Shown here: in pieces, positions 11,039-20,863 of the stretch
How the letters are laid out: every line of letters begins with the position of its first letter
Numbering within the stretch: position 1 is the first letter of the stretch
Assembly: GCF_037975245.1 (NCBI RefSeq)
Contig: NC_092569.1
Coordinates: 33,437,668 to 33,501,667, forward strand
DNA from: Apostichopus japonicus
Taxonomy: Eukaryota; Echinodermata; Holothuroidea; Aspidochirotida; Stichopodidae
DNA: 64,000 bases
Direction: 5' to 3'
Position numbers and translations under genes: made by a program
Notes under the pieces: model-generated
What the model was told of the DNA's origin: nothing
Seen by the model: the letters and a program-made list of their open reading frames with translations, nothing else
The model's database searches: none

Positions 11039-12295
11039 TCCCCCTCAATATTTTAAAATTTTTGGATACTCCAAAATTTTAACATCATACTGCTTTAACT
11101 TATCATTATCTCAAGAAAGGTAGTGTAAGCACATTCATTAATATTCATTGACTTCAATAAATGGTCTTCGTGTATCTCAAAGGTTAACATCTAGGTTACG
11201 AATTATTAAAATGATCATATGGTATATACATTGACACTATCTCCAAGAAAATTGTTTGTGTACCTCTTCAATATTGATGACATCATATGATGTAATCTAA
11301 AAAACAAAAATCATTAAGATATCTTAAAGTTACATGACACAGCAAAATATGCAGCATCTCTTACAAAATACAGTTATGCATTTCACACATCAATAATACA
11401 TTTATATTAAAAGTGAAATCATGTCGTGATTGGGGTGAGATCAGAGAATACTAGACTTAGTTATCTTTTAACTGAACAGAACACCTTAGCGTTCCATAAA
11501 AAAAAACGTACATTAAAAAAGAACCTTAAAATATTACAAACTCATGTACAAAACCTCCTCTTTAATGAAGGCATAGTTTCAAAACTGCTTTGAAACCTTG
11601 TGAATCATATACATCCACTTCAAGAAAATCAACACAATGTGACTCGATAGCATGGTGACCCTATGTATGCACTCCGAATTGATAGTCTAGTAAAGTACCA
11701 AAGTACTAGATATTCGATACCATAAAAGAGACCCCATAGACTATGACATCAACAAATATTTCTTCAAATTTACATAATACTTAACATCTTGTCTTTTAGA
11801 CTTCTTGCTTCATGAAGAAATTTACTTTTGCATGAATATTTGAGGAAAAGAAAATATATACATAATTTCCTCAAAAGATCTATACTTTCATTTGCTTCGA
11901 TAACTTGCTGCGGTAAGCAAAAGTTGCATATCACCAATGCTGTCTCTAAATAGCCTTCAATATAACATCAATGATGCAATGTAAATATCCTTAAAATATT
12001 TCTCAATATATGAAAAGCCATGTTGCTAATATTCCGGATATGTTCTAATTGCCGGGTAAACGTTTGAACGAATCCATAAAGAGAAATAAGGTATACTCAT
12101 TACACATTTGTTATAAAAGATGAAACTAGGTCACTTGGTGGTGTTTTCAACAATAAAGCTTATATTGTTACACCATACAGTACAATGACTTCCACTTAAT
12201 AGGTATGCAGGTAATTGCCATGACGCATTCCATTCATACAATCGTGGGTAAAACACCTGTTCATCTGAACCTAAGGCAATATGCAGTTATACATA
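11039..12295 (-). other. Non-coding 3' region of the minus-strand retrotransposon
   Basis: About 1.25 kb of AT-rich sequence between the end of the coding region and the purine tract next to the LTR. No ORF or env-like product is visible. Confidence 0.5.
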
Positions 12296-12890
12296 CTAAC
12301 CATATAATGTTTGCAACATCCTGCCTGGATTGCCTGTAATGTTCAATCCCTTTACATGGAGAAAATTCATTATTTCCTCTGTGTTGGAATATTTTCCTAC
12401 ATTCCACCAAAAATCATGACTCTTAAAGCCTGATGGAAAACATGGTGTCTGATAGGTGACCAGAACCTGTAATTCACCCAATTTGTATCGAGCACGTTGG
12501 ACTTTCATGTCTCCTTGTGGAGCATTTGCACAAACTTTCTTTTGCCTTAATATGCTATCTTTGATGGAAGGATATGGAAGTGCTAATCCTTCATTATGTG
12601 CTCTATTCTCTAGAAAGGATGCAACATTCATTGGCTTAGTAGTCACAAGATATGATGTGATCTGAAGTTACCCCTGGCAAAATGTTACCAAACTCATCAT
12701 GAAACTCAATATGTGCATCTTGCATGACATTAACATTTTCTGCATTAGAAGTGTTACTACTCAAAACATTTCGCATTCGTGCAACCTTTTCACTTGATGA
12801 ACCCTTTGTTTTCAAGACATTTCGCAATTTCTGAATGTTGGTTATATTCTTAGTTTCAGAAGATGCTCTTACAAAACATGGTTTAAGCCT
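12296..12890 (-). pseudogene. C-terminal extension after integrase, unknown domain
   Basis: After the integrase frame a shifted frame continues NYNRLKPC..., a usual integrase C-terminal ending, and then roughly 190 residues in two overlapping frames (12827-12636 and 12646-12296). The distal part reads NVASFLENRAHNEGLALPY..., ...GFKSHDFWWNVGKYSNTEE..., and ends ...MLQTLYG at a stop. I do not recognise a chromodomain or any other known fold. At least two frameshifts separate it from integrase. Confidence 0.5.
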
Positions 12891-12891
12891 G

Positions 12892-14120
12892 TTATAATTG
12901 AATACTACTAAGTATTTCTCCTTTGAGAGTGGCCAACAAATAATGAGTCCTATCCAAAACTTGATGGATCACTAGTGGTCCACACCATTCTGCAGCAATT
13001 TTGCGAGAGTTTGCTGTCAAGGAGGAAGACGTTGGCTTATATAGATACACTAATTGACCAACTGAATAAATTGCACCTTTGTCCAGTTTTGCACTTATGT
13101 TAACATTTTGAGCATCTTGTTGCTTCTTTTGTAAGACTAACATTACCATTGACAAATGATCAAATCGTTTCTTTAACAATGCAGCATATTCTCCATGAGA
13201 TTGTGATAATCCTGCCAATGGATTGAATGATAAATTTGTAAGATTTGGCGGCTTACGTCCAAATGCAAGTTCAAATGGGCTATAGTTACCCAACTGAGGA
13301 GAGGAAAATGTGTTATATGCATAGGCTGATGTTGGGACAAACCGTACCCAATCCGTACCAAACTGATTTAAGTTCACTTTGAGGAATTTTGAAAGAGTCT
13401 GAATGTGTCTTTCAACCTGTAAGCTTCCATGATTGCTTACACTGATGAACTTTTGTTCAATGCCTAAAGCTTTACTTAAGAGCTCCACTAATTTTCCTGT
13501 AAGATAAGATGCCGCATCACTTATGATACAAGACGGTGGACCAAAAGTTGTGACTACCCTCTGCAATAATGCTTCACATATTATTCCAGCATCAAGAGTC
13601 TTAAGAGAAACACATACAACAAATCTAGTGATCTCATCACAAACAACCCTCAAATGTTTAAATCCTGTAGCCGTTGTGGGCATAGTCTTGAAATCCAGAC
13701 TAAGTCTGTCAAAAGGACGATAAGAATCAGGAATGCGAGCATGATATTGTCTCAATTTGTCCGGTTTTTTACGGAATTCTTGACAACGGAGACATGCCTG
13801 AATATAATTACTGATGCGTTGAAACATATTGCGCAGATAGAAATGCTGTCTAATGGTCAAATATGTACGCATTACACCCTGATGATTACTTAACAAGTCA
13901 TCATGATATCGAGATATTATTTGTTCCACCATACTCTCAGGTACGACTAACTGAAGAGTCATCTTAGCATCATTAGTCTCATGCAAAAATATCCTGAATA
14001 ACAAACTATTACATAACAAATAATCCTCTGCTTGAGAACGAACAGTTCTAGCATGCTTAACATTACTTGGAATAATGTCATGTGCAAGAAAATCATAAAT
14101 TGGTTTGTAGTAAGGACAAG
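12892..14120 (-). pseudogene. Integrase of the minus-strand retrotransposon
   Basis: The zinc-binding HHCC region is visible (YHDDLLSNHQG... then CLRCQEF), followed by a DDE core: Asp in RLSLDFKTM, Asp in IISDAASY and Glu in LQVERHIQ. The ORF begins at 14019, but an open frame extends upstream to about 14120 (PYYKPIYDFLAHDI...), where it is out of phase with the preceding segment, so a frameshift separates it from RNase H. The product would join element DNA into the host genome. Confidence 0.8.
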
Positions 14121-14189
14121 TTTGTTGTCTTTTACATCAAATGGTAGATCATAGTTTTGATCAGCTTTCCTTGAATTGCCTTCATGACT

Positions 14190-14963
14190 TTATTCAATTC
14201 CTTTTGTTTTGGAATGTGCCCTGTAACCAAATGATTGAACAAATAATTCTGGAGGTGGTTCTCTGATTACCTCTTGCACTCTATGTCTATTCTGATCCAC
14301 TAATCTTGGCTCTGTAGGTTGAGAAACACTTGTAAAATTTGGCACAACTAATATGTCAGGGCTAAATGTATGTCTATTTGCACTCGGCATAGTAATAGTA
14401 CGCCTTTGAATATATGTTTCTCTTTTGTCATTAGAAACAACTGGTGTAGTCCTCTTTTGTGACTCAGATTGTGGTCTCTGCGTAACATGATCATTAGAAT
14501 GTGTTGCCTTAGGACCGGATGTCCTTTCAACTCTATTTGTTGATTCTTTGGCTGGGGAATCCTGCTTGGACTCCTTAGTGACTTTATTTGGAAATAAATC
14601 TGGAACTTTGACTCCCATTGACCTTGCCTTCGACCTTGTCATGATTGGATTAAATGTCTCCTTAGGTGGAGTTGAAAAATCCTCATAAGAACTGACCTCT
14701 GGAGCAACCTGATCTATTTCAGAGTGGAATTCCTGTGGTGCTCTAGACAAATAATCTGCCAAAACCAATTCCGAGCCCTTTTTGTAACCAACCTGAAATG
14801 TATATTCTGACAACTTGAACAGAAGCTTACGTAAGCGTGAAGTTGCTGGTTCTTGTTTTGATTTAAACAATTCAACAATGGCCGAGTGATCAACATATGC
14901 CTCAAATTCTACATTTTGCAATAAATGTTTGAATGCTGTCACATTAATAAATAGACCCATCAT
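14190..14963 (-). pseudogene. RNase H end and linker of the minus-strand retrotransposon
   Basis: In the same frame as the RT ORF and separated from it by a single TAA at 14967-14969. It contains YVDHSAIVELF (RNase H Asp), SRLRKLLFKLSEYTF and ELVLADYLSRAP, the classical end of a Ty3 RNase H, then a Ser/Thr-rich linker of about 150 residues. A second TAA ends it at 14190, with the open frame continuing downstream (SRKADQNYDLPFD). Confidence 0.8.
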
Positions 14964-14966
14964 TTC

Positions 14967-17195
14967 TTATTCAGTTACACTATACCTCTGACATGCTGGT
15001 GGTAATATCTTAGAGTAATATGCAATAATATTCTCTTTGTCATTAACTCTTTGTGTCAGGTATGATCCTGTTGCTACTCGTGATGTGTCGCTATATAATA
15101 CAAAACGACCATATTTCTGTGGCATATGCAATATAGGTGGATTACACAAAAACTCTTTAATATTTTGAAATGCACACTGATGTTCCTCTGTCCATTTAAA
15201 TACCTTTCTCTTACGACTCAAATGATGTAATGGTTTCAATAGTGCTTGAATATTTGGGAAAAATGAAGCCACATAATTAACCGCACCTACAAATCGTCTT
15301 ACTGACTTAACATTGTGTGGTTTCGGTGTGTTCCTGATTGCTGCACATCTGTCATGCAAAGGTTGGATACAAGCCTCACCTTCTGGGGTTATTGAGAGCA
15401 AATGTCCCATATATCGGACTGAATTTTGAAAAATGCTACACTTTTTCGGAGAGATTTTCAATCCGTTGTTCATTAAAACCTTAAAAATTGCCTGTAGGTG
15501 TTGTTTGTGAGATTGTTTGTCTGCACTGTACACAATAATATCGTCATGATGAGCAATACAGAACTTATTTGAATTTGGGATCTTTGCCAAAATATCATTA
15601 ATTTGCGACTGAAAGATTGCTGGAGATAAATTCAATCCCTGTGGTAAGCGTTTATAATAATAATGCTTTCCTCCATGAAATGAAGCAATACCTGCATATT
15701 GTTGTGCATGAACACTAAGTGGCAGACAGAAGAATGCAGACTTTAAGTCAAGAACACCCAAAATTTTGGCTCCATAGTACCCTATGGTACGGATAGTCTC
15801 ATTCAGTAATGGAAATGGGTGATTGAGACGTTTTATCCTACTATTCAAGTAGCGAAAATCTGTGACAACCCTTTTGTCTTTTGTTCCCTTCTTTGGAATG
15901 AGGAAAACCGGTGAAGTATAAGACTGATGTCCTACCGCTAAGATTCCTAATCGCACTAATTTGTCAAGCTCACTGGCGACAATGACTTTGTCCTCATCTG
16001 AAAGTCTATAGGGACGTATGTAAAATGGCTCATCATTAGTAAGAGTAATATCAGCCTCATAATTTGGACAGTGAGATAATTCACCATAAAGAGAAAATGC
16101 ATCTCTATGTGAGTCTAGAAATTCATAAATGCTTTCTGTTTCTGAAGCATTTAGAATACTTTGTTCCAAATGAATGTTATCTCTCATGATTTCCTGTTCG
16201 GATTTGGAAACCAGGGGATCATCGGCTGTCAAATATGGATAACGATGTAAATTATATCGTGTAATATCATCACGATTCTCTTTAGAGTTAGTTCGAAAAA
16301 GAGGCCGTTTTTCGACGTCTCTCATGACATTGAGACAATCTAGAGAATCAGTAGGTATGTCTTCTGTGACCGTAATGATATCTGCTAAATCTAAATGAGC
16401 CACTGTGCGAGAAGGATGCAGACAAAATTTCTGGTTACCCATGTTCCTTAGTAGAATCTTTGTTCTACCTTTATGCATTTTCACTAACATTCGTGAAGGA
16501 CACATACGAGATATTAGTTGAAACGGTTTAATAACCACATCTGCATTTCTTGCATATAATGGAAGACGTCCCTGTACAGTAATGTATCTTTGCTGACCTG
16601 GGTAAATAACAAATCTCTGCACTGGCCTAAGAAAAACTTTGGCTTGCTTAATTCTATAACAGTTTGTGGTAAAATCCAAAGATCCATTCAATTCCTTCAG
16701 ATTTTGACTACCTAATATTAAGTCAATACCTGTCAGGTTTGCAGCAATGAAAGCAGAAAGCTGAAATTCATGACCCTGAATTTTGACCTGAAGTGTTATC
16801 GTGCTATACGCATGAATAAACTGACCATTACCCAACTTTAGGTTTACTACATCAACTGAGACTGGTTGTATAGAGGATAAATACTTTGAATTTTGGACTG
16901 TAGAAGAAGAAATGATAGAACGTGTCGCTCCACTATCAAACAACAACGAAATTCCTTTACCATCATGTAAAGTACCTCTTACAAAATTACGTGTGTCCAG
17001 TTGAATATCCACATTACGGTCGTTCCCTGTATATCTAGAACTAGGAATATTACTATTCTTCCAAATATTATTTGCTTTGCGTTTCGATCTTCCTTTACTT
17101 GGTACTTTGTCTGGAGTCACTGTATGATGAGTGCATGGCTTAGGCGAATTTGACAATATTGTGCAAAATGACCTCGATTTTGACAGTAATAGCAT
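14967..17195 (-). pseudogene. Protease-RT of the minus-strand retrotransposon
   Basis: 742 codons. An aspartic protease with LLFDSGATRSII lies near residue 110. Reverse transcriptase follows: VTDFRYLN, LDLKSAFFCLPL, LPQGLNLSPAIFQ and the catalytic box AHHDDIIVYS. The usual Tyr of the YxDD box is His. RNase H begins at LYSDTSRVATG. The ORF stops at 14967 with TAA inside RNase H (SVTE-stop-EMMGLF). It overlaps the gag ORF by 79 nt in another frame, as expected for gag-pol frameshifting. Confidence 0.85.
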
Positions 17196-17602
17196 GTAAT
17201 TGAAGGATTAAAATACGGTAACCTTCTCCTGTTATCATTCCGACCTGTCCTAGGACCACGAGAATCACGAGAACTATATCTTTGCCTCATATCTTTTGGA
17301 TTGTCTTGCGATTCTGACCTACGTGACTGATCAAACTTGGTCTCTAATTCCTGAATTTTGTTACACAACTCGTGTATCTCAGAAGATGCAGAAATAGTAG
17401 GAGTCTGAACAGAAGACGCTTTGTCGTGCATTGCCATAAATGGTTCGGAAGAAGCTGGGGGTTGACTTTGTATTTGTAAGTCAAAATAGCACTGTACTTT
17501 CATGACCAAATCTGCAATTGTTGCTTGTGGTGATGAAGACATCAACACTGCTGAGCGGCATTGCAAAGGCAGGGTCGAGATGAATTTATCTCTAATTTGG
17601 TC
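17117..17602 (-). pseudogene. Gag C-terminal fragment with zinc knuckle
   Basis: The open frame 17641-17117 begins in flanking C-run DNA (the glycine run is not gag). From about QIRDKFISTLPL it resembles the end of a retroelement capsid domain, followed by a coiled-coil-prone segment, an Arg-rich stretch and a CCHC knuckle CYYCQNRGHFAQYC. Capsid and matrix parts are missing because of the 5' truncation. Confidence 0.75.
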
Positions 17603-17879
17603 CCCCCCCCCGCCTCCTACGCCTATGCTGAATACCGACATCCTGAATACTATTAAAAGTCGTTATACATAGAGTAATCGGTCCTCAGTAAAGCGGTTTC
17701 ATTATATTCCAATATTAATTATATTTCAAAAACGTTGAGGATTTTCTGACAGATTCACATTTACACCGGTCGTATTTCCATATCAATTAATGAGCTGATG
17801 AAACTGTATGGGAATATTTTTAGCACTTTACCAGAGCCATTTTCATACCTCTTATCCCTCACGCATCATCGTACGAGAG
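17603..17879. other. Junction between retroelement and duplication unit 1
   Basis: Begins with a C-run (about 17586-17595) and gcctcctacgcctatgc, then AT-rich DNA with no copy elsewhere in the window that I noticed. No gene seen. Confidence 0.35.
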
Positions 17880-19143
17880 GAACTTTAAAACAATGTATAC
17901 AACGTTCCGACAATGTTAACTAATTGATTGAAAATGATTGAAATATATATGACGGATATTGCTAAAATATAGGTTGAAAAATGTCTTTGGATAATCGTTT
18001 ATCAATTCCACAAATAAATATTTCATAGAGTATATGATGTGAAGGTTCTTCCCCGATCCATATACCCTCAGAAATCGATTAGAGGGGGCTCTTCCAATTG
18101 TGTTTTGTTTAGAACTTTAACAGAACCATTTCGAATATCCCATATTCCTAATGTATCCCAATCCCACTCATCACTGTACAATTTTATTATATAAACAAAG
18201 GTGGCGTACACGACACTTGAAATCAAAACATCTTTATTCACATATATGTGATTGGTAATTGTCAAATATCCATGAATATTTATTTATATATCCTATTTTC
18301 GGTGAAAATCGATATGTCCGATTACAGGAATTGCTAGCAGTATGGGACGCCGTATATTGTATTAACAAATTGCTACCAGTACTTCAAAGTGATCTTTGTT
18401 GTGTTCGAGGGTGCGACATAACACAAACATCAGCAGGTAGAAATATTTCTAAAAGTCTTTGAAATGGTATTTACTTATATTGATCGAGAAGTTTTTCAGC
18501 AACAATAATGGTAAGGACTTTCATTGGCTACTCTGTACAAAACAAAAACCTAAACGGAATGGGAGAAAATCACGAAGAACACGAGAGAAATTTAATAATA
18601 TTCAGACAATGAGTTATAATTTGCGAATTTACTTAAATAATGCTAGAAATGTGTTTGAATGAACGCGTAACATTTATAATAAGTATGTTGTGATGGCTCT
18701 CCTCCGATATGTCACAATGATTGTCATTGAGATTGTCTAGTTCCTTGTTGTAATATTACAATTAGAGACACTAAAGACATATGTTTGTACAATTTTGACC
18801 AAATCATCATGTACTATACACCCATCTATATCATTCAGTGTAACTCACGGCATATATGCGAGTACAACCATGTGGTTGTTTCTTATTACTAGTAAACATT
18901 TTAACCCAGTGTCAAACATTTTGTCTGACACAGTAAAATGTAATGTGATCTCTTTTATTAGGCTTATACAATACTTCACTCTCATCCTCTCTCACCACGT
19001 TCCGAATACAATCCTGTAATCACAAGTAGGTGATATACCTATACTAGGTTATATGAGGAAGGGGTATGCAAATGAGTGAACACAAGAAGTATGGACTCCG
19101 ATTTCTTGGCACAGATAATAACGTCTGACAATTTGCCAGTGTA

Positions 19144-19344
19144 TCATTGTATTAAAGGGTCCACCCACGATTCGTCATCATTCAAGATGTATTTCCTTAA
19201 GATGTCATCATATCGAACACGTGGAACAGTGCTACGTGGCTCAATCACGTGATACCATACGATTATACGTCCATCAGATTCCGTTAAGTATCGTGAGTTG
19301 CCAGCCACGTTTTTTAGCATATAGTAGCTTGTACATACCAGCAA
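19144..19344 (-). other. Minus-strand open frame, possibly a decayed exon
   Basis: 66 codons ending ...YDDILRKYILNDDESWVDPLIQ and a stop. In the homologous blocks near 37893-38090 and 58236-58435 the same frame is broken by stops and small indels. Either an old exon in its least damaged copy, or chance. No family recognised. Confidence 0.25.
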
Positions 19345-19574
19345 GGAAAATTAAAGGCATTACCTTGTAAATGATTGTGTAACGTTAAAGCAGTTAAGGT
19401 ACTTCGAAATCATAATAAATATTATGGTGTCCATCAATTTGCGAATGAAATGGGTAGTTCCTGGTTATGATCATTTAAAGTGAATAACATCATTTCAACA
19501 GTTCACAGCATGAGTGAGATTGTAACAAATAATATAATAATATGTATAAAAACCCACCGATGCTCATAACTAGC

Positions 19575-19703
19575 ACAGTAAGTACTGGTGCCACCTGTAA
19601 CACATGTTACCGTGTTACGAACACAAAGTAAATATTAATGATGCACGGTTGTGGGACATGAAAAGTAGTAACATGTGTTACACGTTGCACTAGTAGTTAC
19701 TGT
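19575..19703. repeat. Imperfect 36-bp inverted repeat, conserved in three blocks
   Basis: Arms at 19575-19610 and 19668-19703 pair at all but a few positions (core GTAACACATGTTAC / GTAACATGTGTTAC). The structure recurs near 38320-38450 and 58665-58800. A second exact 15-bp pair, CACGGTTGTGGGACA (19644-19658) and its complement (19923-19937), brackets it on one side. Confidence 0.8.
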
Positions 19704-20791
19704 ATTAGATATGTGTTTGAAGTAAAGTAGGTACTGTACCGTTTGATTCCAGTTCACAACTCTCTTTAAACTACGCCAATTCGTCATTCCGAGAACGAAG
19801 AAATGCAATGTTCCGGTATACCCATAGGCTTACGGATAGCATAAAAGGAATAGATACGACTTCATTTTCGAATCGCGTGTTAAAGAACTCGCACCTAATG
19901 GTTGGCACAGCAACTATTGTTTTGTCCCACAACCGTGTATCAATAAGTATCAGTTAAAACATTTGTTACAAGACATAAATAGTAGTTAATGTACGAGCCA
20001 TGAATATCGGGTGGAAAAACAATATTATTGTTGTTGTTTAACCAAATTTTTGATAATTTTTAACACTCCAGTAAATAAGAACAAAACCATATCGTGAAAT
20101 ATAAATACTCTATTCCGTGATAGGCCAGCAGAAATTACTATTCATGTGATTCGTCTAATATCCGAAAGGTGCTGTTTGATATCGATATCTCACTATTCCG
20201 AGCGATTTGGTGTTAAAGTATGTTAATACGCTGGGAGCGTCTTTTGCATGCACGATTTCCCAAATCAGTAAACGACGAACAAACAAGGTTCTTAGTGCTT
20301 ATCATTTGCCTTCCATATTCGACTTGATATTTGTTAATTCGTAAACATATGTGGCAAGCTTAAGACAATTAAAATATAGTCATTTAATTCAGTAATGGTC
20401 AAAATACAGATAATTTGACATTTATTGTGTGAGATGTAAACAACCATTCTTATCCTTTCCTTGTGGCAAAATCGAGAGTTCTTAAATTCTAACTAACGAT
20501 TCAAGATAAAAGAGCTTATAAGTAAAACAAAGCACACATTTATCCTGTAATAATAATGACACATACTTAATATACAGATGTCGATATGGGACACACTGGA
20601 TTGCATAACATAGATTATGGATCTTAAATGTGACCAGCTGTTAAATTACATGGTGTAAATGGACATCCGTTAGTATGAAGATGCCTCCTTGGGTAACGAT
20701 TTCACGTTCATTACTTCTGTCACTGTCTCAGAAGGTCAGCAAGTATCTCCTTTATTTCGTGCACCCATTTTCTCTGTTTCATTTTGGATCA

Positions 20792-20863
20792 ATGGCAGAA
20801 CTACGAAGCAAATGTATTTTCGTCTGTTCGGTGTTGCTGCTTTTAAACTCAAATGGTTTTCGG
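20792..20863 (+). CDS. FReD copy B, exon 1 (signal peptide)
   Basis: 24 codons from ATG to a canonical gtaagt donor, phase 0. It reads MAELRSKCIFVCSVLLLLNSNGFR: a basic start, a hydrophobic core and a polar end, i.e. a secretory signal peptide. An in-frame ATG lies upstream at 20675, but in the unit 3 copy (59904) the upstream frame is shifted while the MAE-to-FR frame is kept, so I chose the MAE start. Linking it to the FReD exons 5.9 kb downstream is inferred from phase and from the absence of another gene between them. Confidence 0.6.

Larger units (their letters stand above)
10308..17602 (-). mobile_element. Ty3/gypsy-like retrotransposon, 5'-truncated, decayed
   Basis: Read on the minus strand: the C-terminal part of gag (about 17600-17117), protease and reverse transcriptase (17195-14967), RNase H and a linker (14963-14190), integrase (about 14120-12892), a C-terminal extension (to 12296), a non-coding 3' region, a purine tract (complement of 11039-11046) and one LTR (11038-10308). 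The order protease-RT-RNase H-integrase is that of Ty3/gypsy elements. The 5' LTR and most of gag are missing; the break is at a C-run near 17590-17602. The element is inactive, with at least two in-frame stops and several frameshifts. Confidence 0.85.
17880..20791. repeat. Duplication unit 1, upstream block W1
   Basis: Non-coding block of about 2.9 kb upstream of the signal-peptide exon. It is repeated with small changes at 36630-39085 plus 47466-47941 (split by an LTR element) and at 53210-55745 plus 58165-59903 (split by a LINE). Shared landmarks are acaacgttccgacaatgt, agtgtcaaacattttgtctg, gtgttccacgtgttcgat-type DNA on the minus strand, and the 36-bp inverted repeat at 19575-19703. It probably contains the promoter of the FReD gene, but no TATA box can be assigned with confidence. 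Confidence 0.8.

Noticed and set aside
19890-20240. Palindromic and AT-rich stretches as a promoter or TATA box
   Set aside because: Many TA-rich strings occur and none has a conserved position in all three blocks that I could fix.
20675-20791. Upstream in-frame ATG for the signal-peptide exon
   Set aside because: The frame is not conserved in the unit 3 copy, and it would put a long non-signal stretch before the hydrophobic core.
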